64,000 nucleotides of DNA, taken from contig NZ_JYNH01000003.1 in NCBI RefSeq assembly GCF_000960765.1, positions 1-64,000 on the forward strand. Reading direction: 5' to 3'. Under the pieces are notes generated by a model that did no database searches, was not told the origin of the DNA, and worked only from the letters and a program-made list of their open reading frames with translations. The DNA comes from Desulfosporosinus sp. I2. GTDB taxonomy: Bacteria; Bacillota; Desulfitobacteriia; Desulfitobacteriales; Desulfitobacteriaceae. The translations under genes and the position numbers were made by a program. Below, piece by piece: positions 44,655-54,514 of this stretch; the first letter of the stretch is position 1; the number at the start of each line of letters is the position of its first letter.

Positions 44655-46078
44655 TTAATGGCTATTACCAACTAGTTTTGTACTGACTCCCATGATCATA
44701 ATACAGCTGATTCCCATCAAAACACCATCTAAAATTAAGGGCGTTCCCCAACTCCCTGAACTATCTCGAATGGCACCCGAAATCACCGGCGACAACACAG
44801 CTCCAATTTCAGAGACAAGATTCAGCATACCAAATGCTGCTCCACGCAAATGAACGGGTGCAATTTCTGAAGTAAGAGCATGAGCAACCGCTTGCAACGC
44901 AAAAAAGATTAAACCAGAAACAAAGAGAATAGTCGATTGCACAACCATATCCTTTCCTCCGGACATAATATATGCTGCAAATGCAAAAATAAACACGGTT
45001 AATAGTGCTTCCATCGCGATTAAGACATTGCGACGACCATTGGGTTTATGGGCTACCATATCGGAAATCTTTCCACCGAACGGAAAACCAATGACCCCGG
45101 CAATCGCATTAAATGAAATCACCAACAAAGCCGATGCCAGAGTACCGCCACCAAAATCCTTGATTACGGCGCCCCCCAAAAACCATAAAACCAGAGATGC
45201 CATAACACTGCAATATAGGAGATATAGATGAGCACAAGATTTTTGTTTCTTAAGATTGGGCTGACTTCATGACCCTTCTTAATAAAGATAAAAGCAATTA
45301 ATACGAACGCTAAGCAGGTTAAGATGATTGCAATTATCACATCGTTTAAATGCATAGCATTGGTGATAAAATAAACAGCCATTATAGCCACCAAGAATAC
45401 TAGCGCATATTTAAGCAAATTGAACAAGGCCTTGCCAAAATTCTCAGAACCGTTTTTTCCTCGCGGTTTTAGAGCCTGACGAATAAAGAATGCAGCGATA
45501 ATTGTAACTGTCCCCAAGATAAGAAAAGGCGCTTTCCAAGCATTGACACCCATCGAGGGTTGAGCCCACTCTATCAAGTACACTGTTCCTACCAAAGCGG
45601 CAGACAAGCCGACAGTAAGTCCGCCCATGACTACCCCCATACCTAAACCAAGTTTATCAGGTGGAGTCACTTCGGCAACCAAGGAGCGGTCATTGGAATA
45701 GAGAACTCCCTCACCAAGTCCGGTGAAGACCCTTAAAGCGATAAACGCGACTAAGCCACCTGTTAATCCTGTTAATAGGGTGGTAATGCCCGCCCAAAAG
45801 ATACTGATAACAACGACAGTCCTATAACCGAACTTGTCACCAAAGTAACCTCCCGGGAATTGTGTCAGCATATATCCTGCGAAGAAGAGACTCCCCAGCA
45901 AACCGCCAAGAGCATGGGGGTTACTGGCAGCTTCCAAGAAACCAACCTTGTTGGTAATCATCCAGGTAACGACTGGACCTGTCAATGTCCGGTCAGCATA
46001 GGAAACTATCCACCCAATAAAGAGCATTACCCAGATCGTATGATACCTTTGCCATCCTTTTACTTTCTGTTCTGCCAT
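44655..46078 (-). pseudogene. MFS transporter interrupted by a single-base frameshift
   Basis: Two frames form one ~475-residue MFS transporter. The first frame (from 46078) covers TM1-8, starting MAEQKVKGWQRYHTIWVM with SYADRTLTGP and RVFTGLGEG; the second (to 44655) covers the remaining helices. They join at a run of six G residues (C run at 45172-45177 on the plus strand); seven would restore the frame. Either the gene is broken or the base is a sequencing error. The protein resembles anion:cation symporter (ACS-type) transporters. GGAGGAGATGGTTAAC precedes the ATG at 46078. Confidence 0.75.
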
Positions 46079-46123
46079 GTTAACCATCTCCTCCTATAAT
46101 CCTTCTTGATAGGTAAGAAGCAG

Positions 46124-46981
46124 TTATATCTTCTTCTGACTGATTAATTCATCCACCGTTTGAACCTTTGCATAATTAGCCAGCTGCTTCGCAATTGAAA
46201 CAACCTCATCTGTTGTAGCCGCCATTTCTTCGGTCGCCGCAGCTTGATTTTCGGATGAAAGGCTTGTCTTATTTATGCCTCCACTTATAAATTCAATCGC
46301 CTTTTTTATTTCCACAAGCGACCCAGCTACCTTTTCAGCCGATTCCTTGCTTAAGCTTGAGAGTTTGCCCATTTCCATTGCTACAACACTGAATCCTCGG
46401 CCGGCCTCTCCCGCCCTTGCTGCTTCTATAGACGCATTTAAAGCCAGGAGATTTGAATGTTTAGATATGTTTTTAATATCCTCTATTATGCTGTCAATAG
46501 CGTTTAGTTTTTCTTCAGTTTGCGTGCTGAATTCATCCATTTCTTTAATAAACGTTGATAGATGTTGTGAACTCGAAGCAATTTCCTCGACACCAGCGTT
46601 CAATTGTTCCATAGAGGAAAAGAGCTTAGAAGTACCTTCTTCGATTTTTGCCTCTTTTTCAATGCTTCTGGAAACCGATACTATGGCAACAACCTCTCCA
46701 TCTTCATCAAACACTGGCGTAAGAAGACCTTTTGCAGGAACTCCAAAGAATCTCGTGGGAACTATCGACGGTAATTGTTTTTTACTTTTCTTAACAAGAT
46801 TATAATTTTCCATATTTTTAATTGGATCCCCAACTTTGGAAGGCATTTTGAGTTGGCCTGGTGCATAAGCTGCAATTATTTCTTTTCTAAGATCAAACAC
46901 AATAGTGGTAATATCGTCCTGCATTACTCCATTTAAGATTGGCATTATCTCAATAAATCTTTGAAGATCTTTTTCTTCCAT
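46124..46981 (-). CDS. Soluble methyl-accepting chemotaxis-type protein
   Basis: This 285-residue protein has no membrane helix. Residues 1-110 form a small sensor domain ([39 protein letters not shown]). The rest is a chemoreceptor signalling coiled coil with the hairpin tip [20 protein letters not shown] and [15 protein letters not shown]. It probably signals to CheA from the cytosol. GGGAGTGAAGAAA fixes the ATG at 46981. Its place between two transporter genes of the one-carbon locus suggests it reports on the methyl substrate or its uptake. Confidence 0.85.
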   Translation of the reverse strand: MEEKDLQRFIEIMPILNGVMQDDITTIVFDLRKEIIAAYAPGQLKMPSKVGDPIKNMENYNLVKKSKKQLPSIVPTRFFGVPAKGLLTPVFDEDGEVVAIVSVSRSIEKEAKIEEGTSKLFSSMEQLNAGVEEIASSSQHLSTFIKEMDEFSTQTEEKLNAIDSIIEDIKNISKHSNLLALNASIEAARAGEAGRGFSVVAMEMGKLSSLSKESAEKVAGSLVEIKKAIEFISGGINKTSLSSENQAAATEEMAATTDEVVSIAKQLANYAKVQTVDELISQKKI

Positions 46982-47052
46982 TTTCTTCACTCCCATAAGA
47001 ACTATTAACAGACGTTAACTTTGGTCGAAAATCACTTTGGTAGTTGAAGCGG

Positions 47053-47086
47053 AATAAGAGAGATGAGCTCAATCATCTCTCTTATT
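47053..47086. terminator. Terminator after the GPH-family transporter gene
   Basis: AATAAGAGAGATGA and TCATCTCTCTTATT form a perfect 14-bp stem with a 6-base loop, with short T-rich DNA beyond. It lies between the transporter and the chemoreceptor genes. Confidence 0.75.
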
Positions 47087-47122
47087 TGCCTACTTTTGAC
47101 AAACACTACTCCAGGACTTTGC

Positions 47123-48478
47123 TCAAACTTTTCTCGACGCAATTTCAGCTTGCATCTTAGCAAGATTCTGAGGGGTAATTTTATAAAGGAAGATAATCAA
47201 CACCAGCGCTACTAGCATTATGACTGCAGGGATTAGAGTTAATCCGTTCTTGATAGAATCTACCAGTAAAGGTGTAGCCTTCATATTAGCAACATACCCA
47301 GCTCCCGCAAGGACACCCGTGATAATAACACTTCTTACCAGAATAGCTACCTTAATTGGGAAGTTAATTAAGGACATGATAAATCCTCTGGCATTCTTAC
47401 CTGTTTTCCATTCACCATATTCAACCGTATTCGAATACATAACAACACCCAAAGCATCAGGCATGCCATATCCAAGGTAAGCGATGAACATAATGACCAT
47501 GAAGGAAATATAATTCATGGGTAAAGCCCATACCGCCAGAAGTCCGGCTATAAAAATTGAAAGTGACAAAATATACGTATTTCTTTCTCCAAATTTCTTA
47601 GCAAGTGGATTTGCAATTAAAGCACCGACGAACGTTACCACGTTTAGACCCGTCATGAAAACCGCAATAACGGCTAGATTATTAACTACATATTTAAAGT
47701 AATAAAATGCCAGTCCAAAGATAACAAACCTTCCTAGATATCTTCCGATTTCACCTAACATCAGGCCGATAAGTGGCGGATTGACTACTAGCTGTTTCAT
47801 CATTTCGCCAATAGACATTTTCTCGTCTTTTTTCCCGGATTGAACAGAAGTTCCGTGAAAAGCGTAGTCTTTGGTTATGAAGAACAAAGCATAATAACTA
47901 AGGACCATAACAATACCCGTAATTACAACAGTTAGAGTATACCCCATCGCAGGATTTCCTTGACCAAGAGACAAGATCATCTTCATGCCGACTAAGGAAA
48001 AAGCGATAGCGCCTAGAGAATTAAACATCCCTCTATTGGTCGACATGGCAATTCTTTCTTCCCTTACCGTGGTCATTGAGGAGTTTAAGGCCACATGTCC
48101 GGCATAAAAAATATTCCAAATTAAATGACTGACCGCAAATCCGATTGTAATAATAATGGCATTCGTGGTTGGCGAACCAATTTTAGAAAACTGTAAAATA
48201 AAGAACAAGGCTGCAAAAGGAGGTCCTACAAGTAGCCATGAGCGGTATTTCCCCCATCTCATATTGCTCTTTTCCAATATGACTCCCGCAGTAGGAACCC
48301 ATAAAATATCAAAAATACTCGTGATCATTAAAACCGTACCAACCAAGGCCATCGGAAGCTTGGCAAAATCCGTTAAAAATGCTGCGAAATAAAATACCTC
48401 CATATTGACAAATAGCTGGAATCCAAATGAGGGCAATCCATAAAGGTTAATAATCGACTTTTTTAATCCCTTTTCCAT
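47123..48478 (-). CDS. GPH-family (glycoside-pentoside-hexuronide type) transporter
   Basis: This 451-residue protein has about twelve membrane helices and the GPH-family pattern TSIFDILWVPTAGVILEKSN-MRWGKYRSWLLVGPP near residues 55-85. It is a probable cation symporter. It lies downstream of a UroD-type methyltransferase and a 47-residue gene in the same orientation, so its substrate may be the methyl donor used by the locus rather than a sugar (inference). A terminator follows. Confidence 0.8.
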   Translation of the reverse strand: MEKGLKKSIINLYGLPSFGFQLFVNMEVFYFAAFLTDFAKLPMALVGTVLMITSIFDILWVPTAGVILEKSNMRWGKYRSWLLVGPPFAALFFILQFSKIGSPTTNAIIITIGFAVSHLIWNIFYAGHVALNSSMTTVREERIAMSTNRGMFNSLGAIAFSLVGMKMILSLGQGNPAMGYTLTVVITGIVMVLSYYALFFITKDYAFHGTSVQSGKKDEKMSIGEMMKQLVVNPPLIGLMLGEIGRYLGRFVIFGLAFYYFKYVVNNLAVIAVFMTGLNVVTFVGALIANPLAKKFGERNTYILSLSIFIAGLLAVWALPMNYISFMVIMFIAYLGYGMPDALGVVMYSNTVEYGEWKTGKNARGFIMSLINFPIKVAILVRSVIITGVLAGAGYVANMKATPLLVDSIKNGLTLIPAVIMLVALVLIIFLYKITPQNLAKMQAEIASRKV

Positions 48479-48735
48479 AATAATCTCCTCTCAAAATCAA
48501 ATTCTTTACTTCTACTGTTGCTAGTACTTTTTCCTCTGCTCACCTCCATTTTATTGAACTAATTCTGGGCTTTTACTGTGAAGATGAGGCACAAACTAAA
48601 GAATATTCAGAAATATCCTAGGGCAAATGAGGGCAACTGCCTCCCCTATAAAGCATTCCGTTTTGCAACATGTGCATAATGGTTCCCTACGAGGTCAGGC
48701 GTTGCCCTATAATACAGCCCAGAAAACGAAGTAGA

Positions 48736-48879
48736 TTATAGTAATAAATCCATGATAAAAACGAACATAGCGTCTTCATATTTTTGGATTTTAGGTGCGA
48801 TGGCTTGGGTAGGCTTATCCTCTAATTCAGGGTGTTCTGCTAAATATTCCTCCCAAGTTAGATAATATTTTGAATCCAT
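48736..48879 (-). CDS. 47-residue protein between methyltransferase and transporter
   Basis: A short gene with a strong GGAGGAGAGGATTAAA Shine-Dalgarno 25 bp after the methyltransferase stop codon. The 47-residue product starts MDSKYYLTWEEYLAEHPELE and ends in a hydrophobic FVFIMDLLL. It has no cysteine and no recognised family. The ribosome binding site, spacing and orientation support a real gene. The remaining DNA to 48479 shows nothing coding. Confidence 0.6.
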   Translation of the reverse strand: MDSKYYLTWEEYLAEHPELEDKPTQAIAPKIQKYEDAMFVFIMDLLL

Positions 48880-48904
48880 TTTAATCCTCTCCTCCAAGTA
48901 TTAA

Positions 48905-50059
48905 TTAATAAGTTCCGTTTTCATGAACATACTCCAAAACAGCACTCATGTTTTCAGCAACAGGACCTTTGGCTTCAAAATTAATAACGCTCTTATCCGC
49001 TTGGAACCAATACTTTCCACCCGGAGCAAGGATATCCATCAACTCTTTAGCTTTATCAATACACTGCTGCTTTGTCCCAGTTTGTAGCAGCGTAATGGGA
49101 TAAAAACCTGAAATAATATGCTTTTTGCCTAGTTTCTCCTTAACCAGTTTGGCATCTCCGTATTCAAATCTCATGATTGTATTTTCTGGCAATTCATATA
49201 GATAATCGAGGTATCTCATCCAGTCTTGCTCCACAAACAATTGCACGTTCTGACCCATACCCGCCATTGTCTCCACCAATTTTTTGAAGGTTGGCCAGTA
49301 TAACGTCGCAAAATCTTTATCCCGCAAATAGGGAGCCATGTGAAGTGGAATAAACGTATAGCCTAACATCGAAGGATTCGGCAGAGTACCTTTCTTAACC
49401 AACAAAGGTAATACTGCATCACAAGCTGCCGCTACTTTATCCGGATACCGTCTAACATCCCCTGAAATTCCCTTAAAACTTCTCAGAAAATCTGCCATGA
49501 AATCAAAGGGAGCTTCAGTTAGGGCACCAACCATTCCGGCGTAGCCATATTTGGCATTCATTTTTGCTCGGATCGTTCCCAGGTAGGCTAGGTCATCAGA
49601 TTGGGCTCGCATTGCTTTTGCTAAGCTCATAGCCACTTTTCCTGGTGCTCCGTTAAGCTCAGTGAACAATCGAGGCAAAACCTTTTCCACAATACAGTCA
49701 TACGGTGACGCAATAAACTCATCATATTCTTCAGCCAACAAGCCTACGACTTCCGGATGTTGCATGAATCCACTAGAACTCATGACGATAGGGGTTGACC
49801 CTAGAAGCTGATAGTGGGATGGAATTCTGATGGATCCACCAGGATAAGTGTCAGTAAAGAAGTCCTGGCAAAACTTATCATAGACTGGCTCTAATTTCGT
49901 CAGATCCCATTGACATTCAGCTAAGTCTAAACCAGCATATTGAATCGCAAAATCCTGTGTAGCCGGATTGCTCACCGGCACCCTCTTTGGAGTTTTCCCA
50001 CTGAATAGATCGCGGAACAACTGATTTCGTTCGTTCGTCATAGCTACAGCATCTATCAT
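48905..50059 (-). CDS. Uroporphyrinogen-decarboxylase-family corrinoid methyltransferase
   Basis: This 384-residue protein has the UroD (COG0407-like) barrel. It begins ERNQLFRDLFSGKTPKRVPV and contains GMGQNVQLFVEQDW and a C-terminal ELMDILAPGGKYWFQADKS segment. Relatives transfer methyl groups between substrates or coenzymes and corrinoid proteins. It lies 1 bp after a corrinoid-protein gene, which is its likely partner. I infer that it is the substrate-specific methyltransferase of the locus; the methyl donor cannot be read from the sequence. O-demethylase MT-I proteins and MtaA-like enzymes are alternatives. Confidence 0.8.
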   Translation of the reverse strand: MIDAVAMTNERNQLFRDLFSGKTPKRVPVSNPATQDFAIQYAGLDLAECQWDLTKLEPVYDKFCQDFFTDTYPGGSIRIPSHYQLLGSTPIVMSSSGFMQHPEVVGLLAEEYDEFIASPYDCIVEKVLPRLFTELNGAPGKVAMSLAKAMRAQSDDLAYLGTIRAKMNAKYGYAGMVGALTEAPFDFMADFLRSFKGISGDVRRYPDKVAAACDAVLPLLVKKGTLPNPSMLGYTFIPLHMAPYLRDKDFATLYWPTFKKLVETMAGMGQNVQLFVEQDWMRYLDYLYELPENTIMRFEYGDAKLVKEKLGKKHIISGFYPITLLQTGTKQQCIDKAKELMDILAPGGKYWFQADKSVINFEAKGPVAENMSAVLEYVHENGTY

Positions 50060-50060
50060 A

Positions 50061-50699
50061 TTATTTCACCCACCCTTGACACGTTTTCAGCCCTTCAGCA
50101 GCGTTAGTCGTGAAATCATCCGCGCCAATTTGCTTACAAGCATCTTCATTGACAGGATTCCCACCAATGATTATCTTTACGCTGTCTCTTAAGCCCGCTT
50201 CGTTAAGTGCCTTAACTGTGTTTTTCATGGAATCTATAGCAAGGGTCAGAACACCACTCATCCCAATGATTTGCGGTTTAACTTCTTTTACCTTTTCGAC
50301 AAACGCGCTGGGTGATACATCGATACCTAAGTCGTACACGTCAAAGCCCGCTGCTTCTGCCATACTTCCGAAAATATTCTTTCCAATATCGTGTAAGTCC
50401 CCTTGGACAGTGCCAATAACGATTGAACCAATTTTTTGCGAGGCTACACCACTTAAGACGGGCTTGAGTAAGTCAATCGTTTTGGATAGCAATTCTCCGG
50501 CAAAAATCAAGTCGCCCACGTAGTATTCGTTCGTTTCAAACAACTCTCCGACGATTGCCATACCTTGCTGACAGGCCAAAACAACCTTTTGGGCATCTTC
50601 ACCACTAGGGTTTGTAGCTACAAAATCATTAATCATCGATAATATCGTTTTTTCGTCAAGGTCTCCTACCGCTTGTGTTAGTACCTTTAAATCGATCAT
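50061..50699 (-). CDS. Corrinoid methyltransferase-type B12-binding protein
   Basis: This 212-residue protein has an N-terminal four-helix cap domain (residues 1-85) and a B12-binding Rossmann domain with GDLHDIGKNIFGSM near residue 117, where His coordinates cobalt, and GMSGVLTLAID and IIGGNPV segments. It carries methyl groups between partner methyltransferases. It sits between the DHPS-type and UroD-type methyltransferase genes. GGGGAGGTATAAAT precedes the ATG. Confidence 0.92.
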   Translation of the reverse strand: MIDLKVLTQAVGDLDEKTILSMINDFVATNPSGEDAQKVVLACQQGMAIVGELFETNEYYVGDLIFAGELLSKTIDLLKPVLSGVASQKIGSIVIGTVQGDLHDIGKNIFGSMAEAAGFDVYDLGIDVSPSAFVEKVKEVKPQIIGMSGVLTLAIDSMKNTVKALNEAGLRDSVKIIIGGNPVNEDACKQIGADDFTTNAAEGLKTCQGWVK

Positions 50700-50806
50700 A
50701 TTTATACCTCCCCAATAATTTGACTAAGTTACCCTATTTGGCACTAGTTACTATCTTGCTTGATAACATGCCCTTTTATTAGCATGGTCTTAAAAGACTC
50801 TACATA

Positions 50807-51619
50807 TTAAGCGTCAACTTTTACAGGACCGATTTTATTTTTACGGTAAGCATTCAAGTAATTTCTACAAAAACGATCTTTACCCAGTAAGGCATCTGTT
50901 ACATACAGTGTTGTCACAATATCCCGATTACAAGGATCTAAGATGGCTGAATCCATTCCTGCCTCAATCGCTAGGGTTAAAAAGTGCTGATTAACCACTT
51001 TTCTTAAAGGCATGCCAAAGGATATATTGCTTAAACCTGAAGTAACTTTAATAGCAGGATATAAGATCTTCACTTCTTTCAAGGTCTCAACAAAATTCAG
51101 CAGAGACTGATTATCTGCAGATAGTGCCATGACAAGTGGGTCAATATGGATCCTATCAGGGGTAATATCATACCTTAGGGCCTTTTCAACCATAACCTTT
51201 GTAATATCCACTCTTGTTTGAATGTCCTTTGGGATACCCCTGTTATCACACGTAAGTGCTATAACTTCCCATTTTGTCCCTTTAATAATTGGGTAAATTA
51301 TTTCGCATTTTCCACCTTCTTCAGATACGGAGTTAATCAACCCAGGGCGTTTAGCATAAGGGAAAACCTTTTCAATCACTAAGGGATTTGGGCTATCGAT
51401 ACACAACGGCGTATCCACTGCGTTTTGAACAATGTCCATAAGCCATAGTAACGTATCTACTTCGACTTCTGGTGCAGTACTAGCACAGATATCAAGAAAA
51501 TCAGCGCCTGATTCGGTCTGCTTTATGGCAAGATTACGAATGAAATCCTCATCCTTTTGTTCTATGGCCTTTTTAACACTTGGTATGGTTCCATTTATTT
51601 TTTCACCAATGATAATCAT
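50807..51619 (-). CDS. DHPS-like methyltetrahydrofolate:corrinoid methyltransferase
   Basis: This 270-residue pterin-binding TIM-barrel protein begins IIGEKINGTIPSVKKAIEQK and has a DFLDICAST segment, a LCIDSPNPLVIEK segment and GLSNISFGMP. These match the dihydropteroate-synthase-fold methyltransferases (AcsE, MtvA, MtgA type). It moves the methyl group from the methylated corrinoid protein to tetrahydrofolate or back. It precedes the corrinoid gene. GGGAGGCGACTTA precedes the ATG. A putative regulator site lies 30 bp upstream. Confidence 0.88.
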   Translation of the reverse strand: MIIIGEKINGTIPSVKKAIEQKDEDFIRNLAIKQTESGADFLDICASTAPEVEVDTLLWLMDIVQNAVDTPLCIDSPNPLVIEKVFPYAKRPGLINSVSEEGGKCEIIYPIIKGTKWEVIALTCDNRGIPKDIQTRVDITKVMVEKALRYDITPDRIHIDPLVMALSADNQSLLNFVETLKEVKILYPAIKVTSGLSNISFGMPLRKVVNQHFLTLAIEAGMDSAILDPCNRDIVTTLYVTDALLGKDRFCRNYLNAYRKNKIGPVKVDA

Positions 51620-51647
51620 TAAGTCGCCTCCCTGATGTCTTGATAGC

Positions 51648-51659
51648 TACCTGTATATA
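51648..51659. promoter_or_regulatory. Putative GntR operator upstream of the DHPS-type gene
   Basis: The 12-mer TATATACAGGTA reads on the minus strand within a near-palindromic ACATGTATATACAGGT. The same 12-mer occurs at 55248-55259 upstream of the second corrinoid-protein gene, which is transcribed with the GntR gene. GntR/HutC-type operators are often of the form GTATATAC. Confidence 0.5.
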
Positions 51660-51789
51660 CATGTCTTTATGTTGCTATATTATCAATGTTCAATTATTTT
51701 GTCAATTGTTTTTTTATTCACAAATCAGACTATTAAATTTATAATTTCTTTTCTTTTACATTCCCACTTTTGCTTCTTTAACAACAAAT

Positions 51790-51824
51790 CAAGCGTCTTC
51801 ACTCTGATAGTGAAAAGACGCTTG
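51790..51824. terminator. Terminator after the RACo-like gene
   Basis: CAAGCGTCTT and AAGACGCTTG pair, with an inner CACT/AGTG stem. It lies about 70 bp beyond the RACo-like stop codon on the minus strand. Confidence 0.6.
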
Positions 51825-51894
51825 TAATTGTTGTAACTACTTAGACTTTTGGGGATTGATTTTCACACGGCCCCTTAATATAAATTCTCGAACG

Positions 51895-53745
51895 TTAATG
51901 AATGTTAAAATATGTGCATTCACCAAAAATACTATTAAATTTAGGGTAACTACCCAATTCTACAAACTTAACACCCTCGGCAATATCCTTAGCCCTACGA
52001 AATTCATTTGCTGAAAGCAACGCTAATTTAGAGCCAGTACCCGCTGCATTGCCGATCATTTTAATTTTACTTTCCAGTTCAGGAGGAATCAATCCTATGA
52101 CGCAGGCACTATGCGGATTTAAGTAGTTTCCAAAAGCCCCGGCCAAAAGAACTTCTTTAATTGTTTGTGCTTGGATACCATAAGTTTCCATTAAAACTCT
52201 GATCCCTGCTGCCATGGCTCCCTTGGCCATCTGAAGCTCTCTAATATCACTCTGTGTAATCATAATAGGTCTACCGTGACCCGTTATTTCTGCTTCTGCA
52301 AGCAAAAATGCGCCTTGTCCCTCATGCTGTATAAGGTTTTCCTTAAACCTTCGAGCCGCTGGGTTTGTTAATTGCTCGAAAGCTAAGAATTTACCCCTCT
52401 TATTAATAATGCCAAGTTCCACCAATCCCGCAACCGTATCGAGCAGGGCAGAGCCGCACACTCCCAGGGGTTTCCCGCCCCCTATGACGGAATACTCAAG
52501 CTTGTCCCGATAATAAACGTGGTCGATTGCCCCCGCTGCGCCCCTCATCCCACTACTGATTTGGGCCCCTTCAAAGGCAGGTCCTGCAGCTGCCGAACAA
52601 GCAACGATCTTTTCTCTTGAGCCAAGCGCAATTTCACCGTTAGTCCCAATATCAATAACCAGCTTAATATCTTCACTTCGGTCCAACTCGGTGGCCAGCA
52701 GCACTGCTACCGTGTCAGCCCCCACAAAGCCAGCAATATTGGGCAGCATGAACACCTTTCCGGCCTGGTTGATGCTTATCTCGAGTTCCGAAGCATCTAA
52801 TACTAAAGGTTCACTGAGGGCAGGTACATAAGGGGATACCGCAATACTCTGAGGATTTATGCCTAGAAAGATATGATGCATACACGTATTAGCTGCGATC
52901 GAAACCCCATAAATATGGCTACTAGTTATAGAAGCTTTTTCTACTGCTTCAGTTATTAGTTTATTGATAGCCCCAACCACTGCACCTTGTAGTTTTGTTA
53001 GCCCATTTTCTTCATGGTTTGCAAAGGTGAGCCGAGAAATGACATCTGCCCCAAACGCTGTCTGGGGATTAAGGGTAGAAACTACACTTAATTCTTTCCC
53101 TGAATAAAGGTCGAGCAAATAACCCACAATAGTCGTCGTTCCAATATCAAAAGCCATTCCGAGTAATGTATTTGTGGAATCCTCTGGTTCGATTCCCGCT
53201 ACTTTACTTTCATACATAACTGCAGTAATGCGGTTATTGGCACCTCTAAGAACATCGGGCATCTGCCGTAAAACGGAGATGGCCGATTCCAACTCAAGCT
53301 CCTTATACCCTTGTTTAACTAAACTCTCCTTAAGACGACGCCAATCCGAACTCTGAGTCTCACGCGAAGGCTTATCGACTTCAATCAATACTTTATGGAG
53401 TTGTGGTGCAATTTGGAAGGCTCTTTCGTCAGACGCTATTAAGATGTTATGTTGAAGTGTTTTTTGGTTTGGAAGCTCGACTATTAGGTCGTTATGCACT
53501 GTAGTCAGACACGCTAAACGAATCCCTTCTTCTAATTCCTTCACTTGAAGCATTTCTTGTTCCCTGGTAACGGGCGTCGTCAATCCTTCAGAGATTTTGA
53601 CCCGACATTTTCCGCATGTTCCACGACCACCACAGAGAAAATCAAACTCTAAACCTGCATCATTCATGGCTTCCTTGAGTGTGCTACCCTCCGCCACAAC
53701 TACCAATACATTACCAGGTTGAAAAACCACTTTATAACAGTCCAA
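51895..53745 (-). CDS. RACo-like ASKHA ferredoxin protein, reductive activator of corrinoid enzymes
   Basis: This ~616-residue protein has an N-terminal [2Fe-2S] domain (FLCGGRGTCGKCRVKI), a linker domain, and an ASKHA ATPase domain with MAFDIGTTTIVGYLLDL and VIDIGTNGEIALG motifs and a C-terminal LLAGAFGNYLNP. Such proteins use ATP to reduce inactive Co(II) corrinoids back to Co(I). A TTG at 53745, preceded by GGAGGAGGGAGCTTC, gives DCYKVVFQPGN as start; the frame is open to an ATG at 53823 inside the GntR gene. It lies between the regulator and the methyltransferase genes. Confidence 0.88.
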   Translation of the reverse strand: MDCYKVVFQPGNVLVVVAEGSTLKEAMNDAGLEFDFLCGGRGTCGKCRVKISEGLTTPVTREQEMLQVKELEEGIRLACLTTVHNDLIVELPNQKTLQHNILIASDERAFQIAPQLHKVLIEVDKPSRETQSSDWRRLKESLVKQGYKELELESAISVLRQMPDVLRGANNRITAVMYESKVAGIEPEDSTNTLLGMAFDIGTTTIVGYLLDLYSGKELSVVSTLNPQTAFGADVISRLTFANHEENGLTKLQGAVVGAINKLITEAVEKASITSSHIYGVSIAANTCMHHIFLGINPQSIAVSPYVPALSEPLVLDASELEISINQAGKVFMLPNIAGFVGADTVAVLLATELDRSEDIKLVIDIGTNGEIALGSREKIVACSAAAGPAFEGAQISSGMRGAAGAIDHVYYRDKLEYSVIGGGKPLGVCGSALLDTVAGLVELGIINKRGKFLAFEQLTNPAARRFKENLIQHEGQGAFLLAEAEITGHGRPIMITQSDIRELQMAKGAMAAGIRVLMETYGIQAQTIKEVLLAGAFGNYLNPHSACVIGLIPPELESKIKMIGNAAGTGSKLALLSANEFRRAKDIAEGVKFVELGSYPKFNSIFGECTYFNIH

Positions 53746-53815
53746 GAAGCTCCCTCCTCCTTGATGATTAAACAGCACTCTTACGTTGAACTTCGTATTT
53801 CGGACTTTAGATTCA

Positions 53816-54514
53816 TTAATCACTACTACCCTGTAACTTTATATAGTCTCCCCTATAACTAGTGATGCCTATGCCAATTGGCTTGTTTTCATTGTTATAA
53901 AGTTTCTGCTCAACAACCAATAGTGCGAGTTCATCATAAATGTTGAGATAACGTTTAATTTCTTCATTAGGTATTTGAGCACTAATATTTAATCGTTTCT
54001 TTAATGCAAAAACGGGCATATTATTAGAAACCATTTCCTGAAATGTTGCTTTTTCAATTTCCTCTTCCACAATAGGCATCCCTTTATTATAAAGCAAATA
54101 TTTTACATCATAAGCAACAGGACTTCCATCTGTATAAAACAGCCTGCGAATCATTATAACATGCTTATTTCTAGTAATTTTTAATTCATCTGCTAGCTTT
54201 TCGTCCGGCATAATAATTGTAACTTCTAACAATCTTGCTTTATCAACACTGTTTATAGCGTTATTCATTTCGTCATAATATAGAGTATATTTATTCACTT
54301 CTGGTTTTCTAACATAGCTGCCTTTTCCAGGAACAGAAAAGATGTATCCCTCACTTGCCAAAATTGCTAGACCTTTTCTGACTGTCATTCGGCTAACTCC
54401 ATATTCTTTACAAAGTGCAGTTTCAGGTGGAACAGTATCACCTGGTTTTAGCTCTGTACTGTTTACCTTCTTTTTAATATCTTCGACAATTTTAATATAC
54501 ACCGGATCAGACAT
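53816..54514 (-). CDS. GntR-family regulator with UTRA domain
   Basis: This 232-residue protein has an N-terminal winged helix-turn-helix (ETALCKEYGVSRMTVRKGLA) and a C-terminal UTRA ligand domain of the HutC subfamily (from residue ~85, ending GITSYRGDYIKLQ). It overlaps the corrinoid-protein gene upstream by 8 bp, so it is made with the operon and probably senses its substrate. TATATACAGGTA sites before two operon genes are candidate operators. Confidence 0.88.
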   Translation of the reverse strand: MSDPVYIKIVEDIKKKVNSTELKPGDTVPPETALCKEYGVSRMTVRKGLAILASEGYIFSVPGKGSYVRKPEVNKYTLYYDEMNNAINSVDKARLLEVTIIMPDEKLADELKITRNKHVIMIRRLFYTDGSPVAYDVKYLLYNKGMPIVEEEIEKATFQEMVSNNMPVFALKKRLNISAQIPNEEIKRYLNIYDELALLVVEQKLYNNENKPIGIGITSYRGDYIKLQGSSD

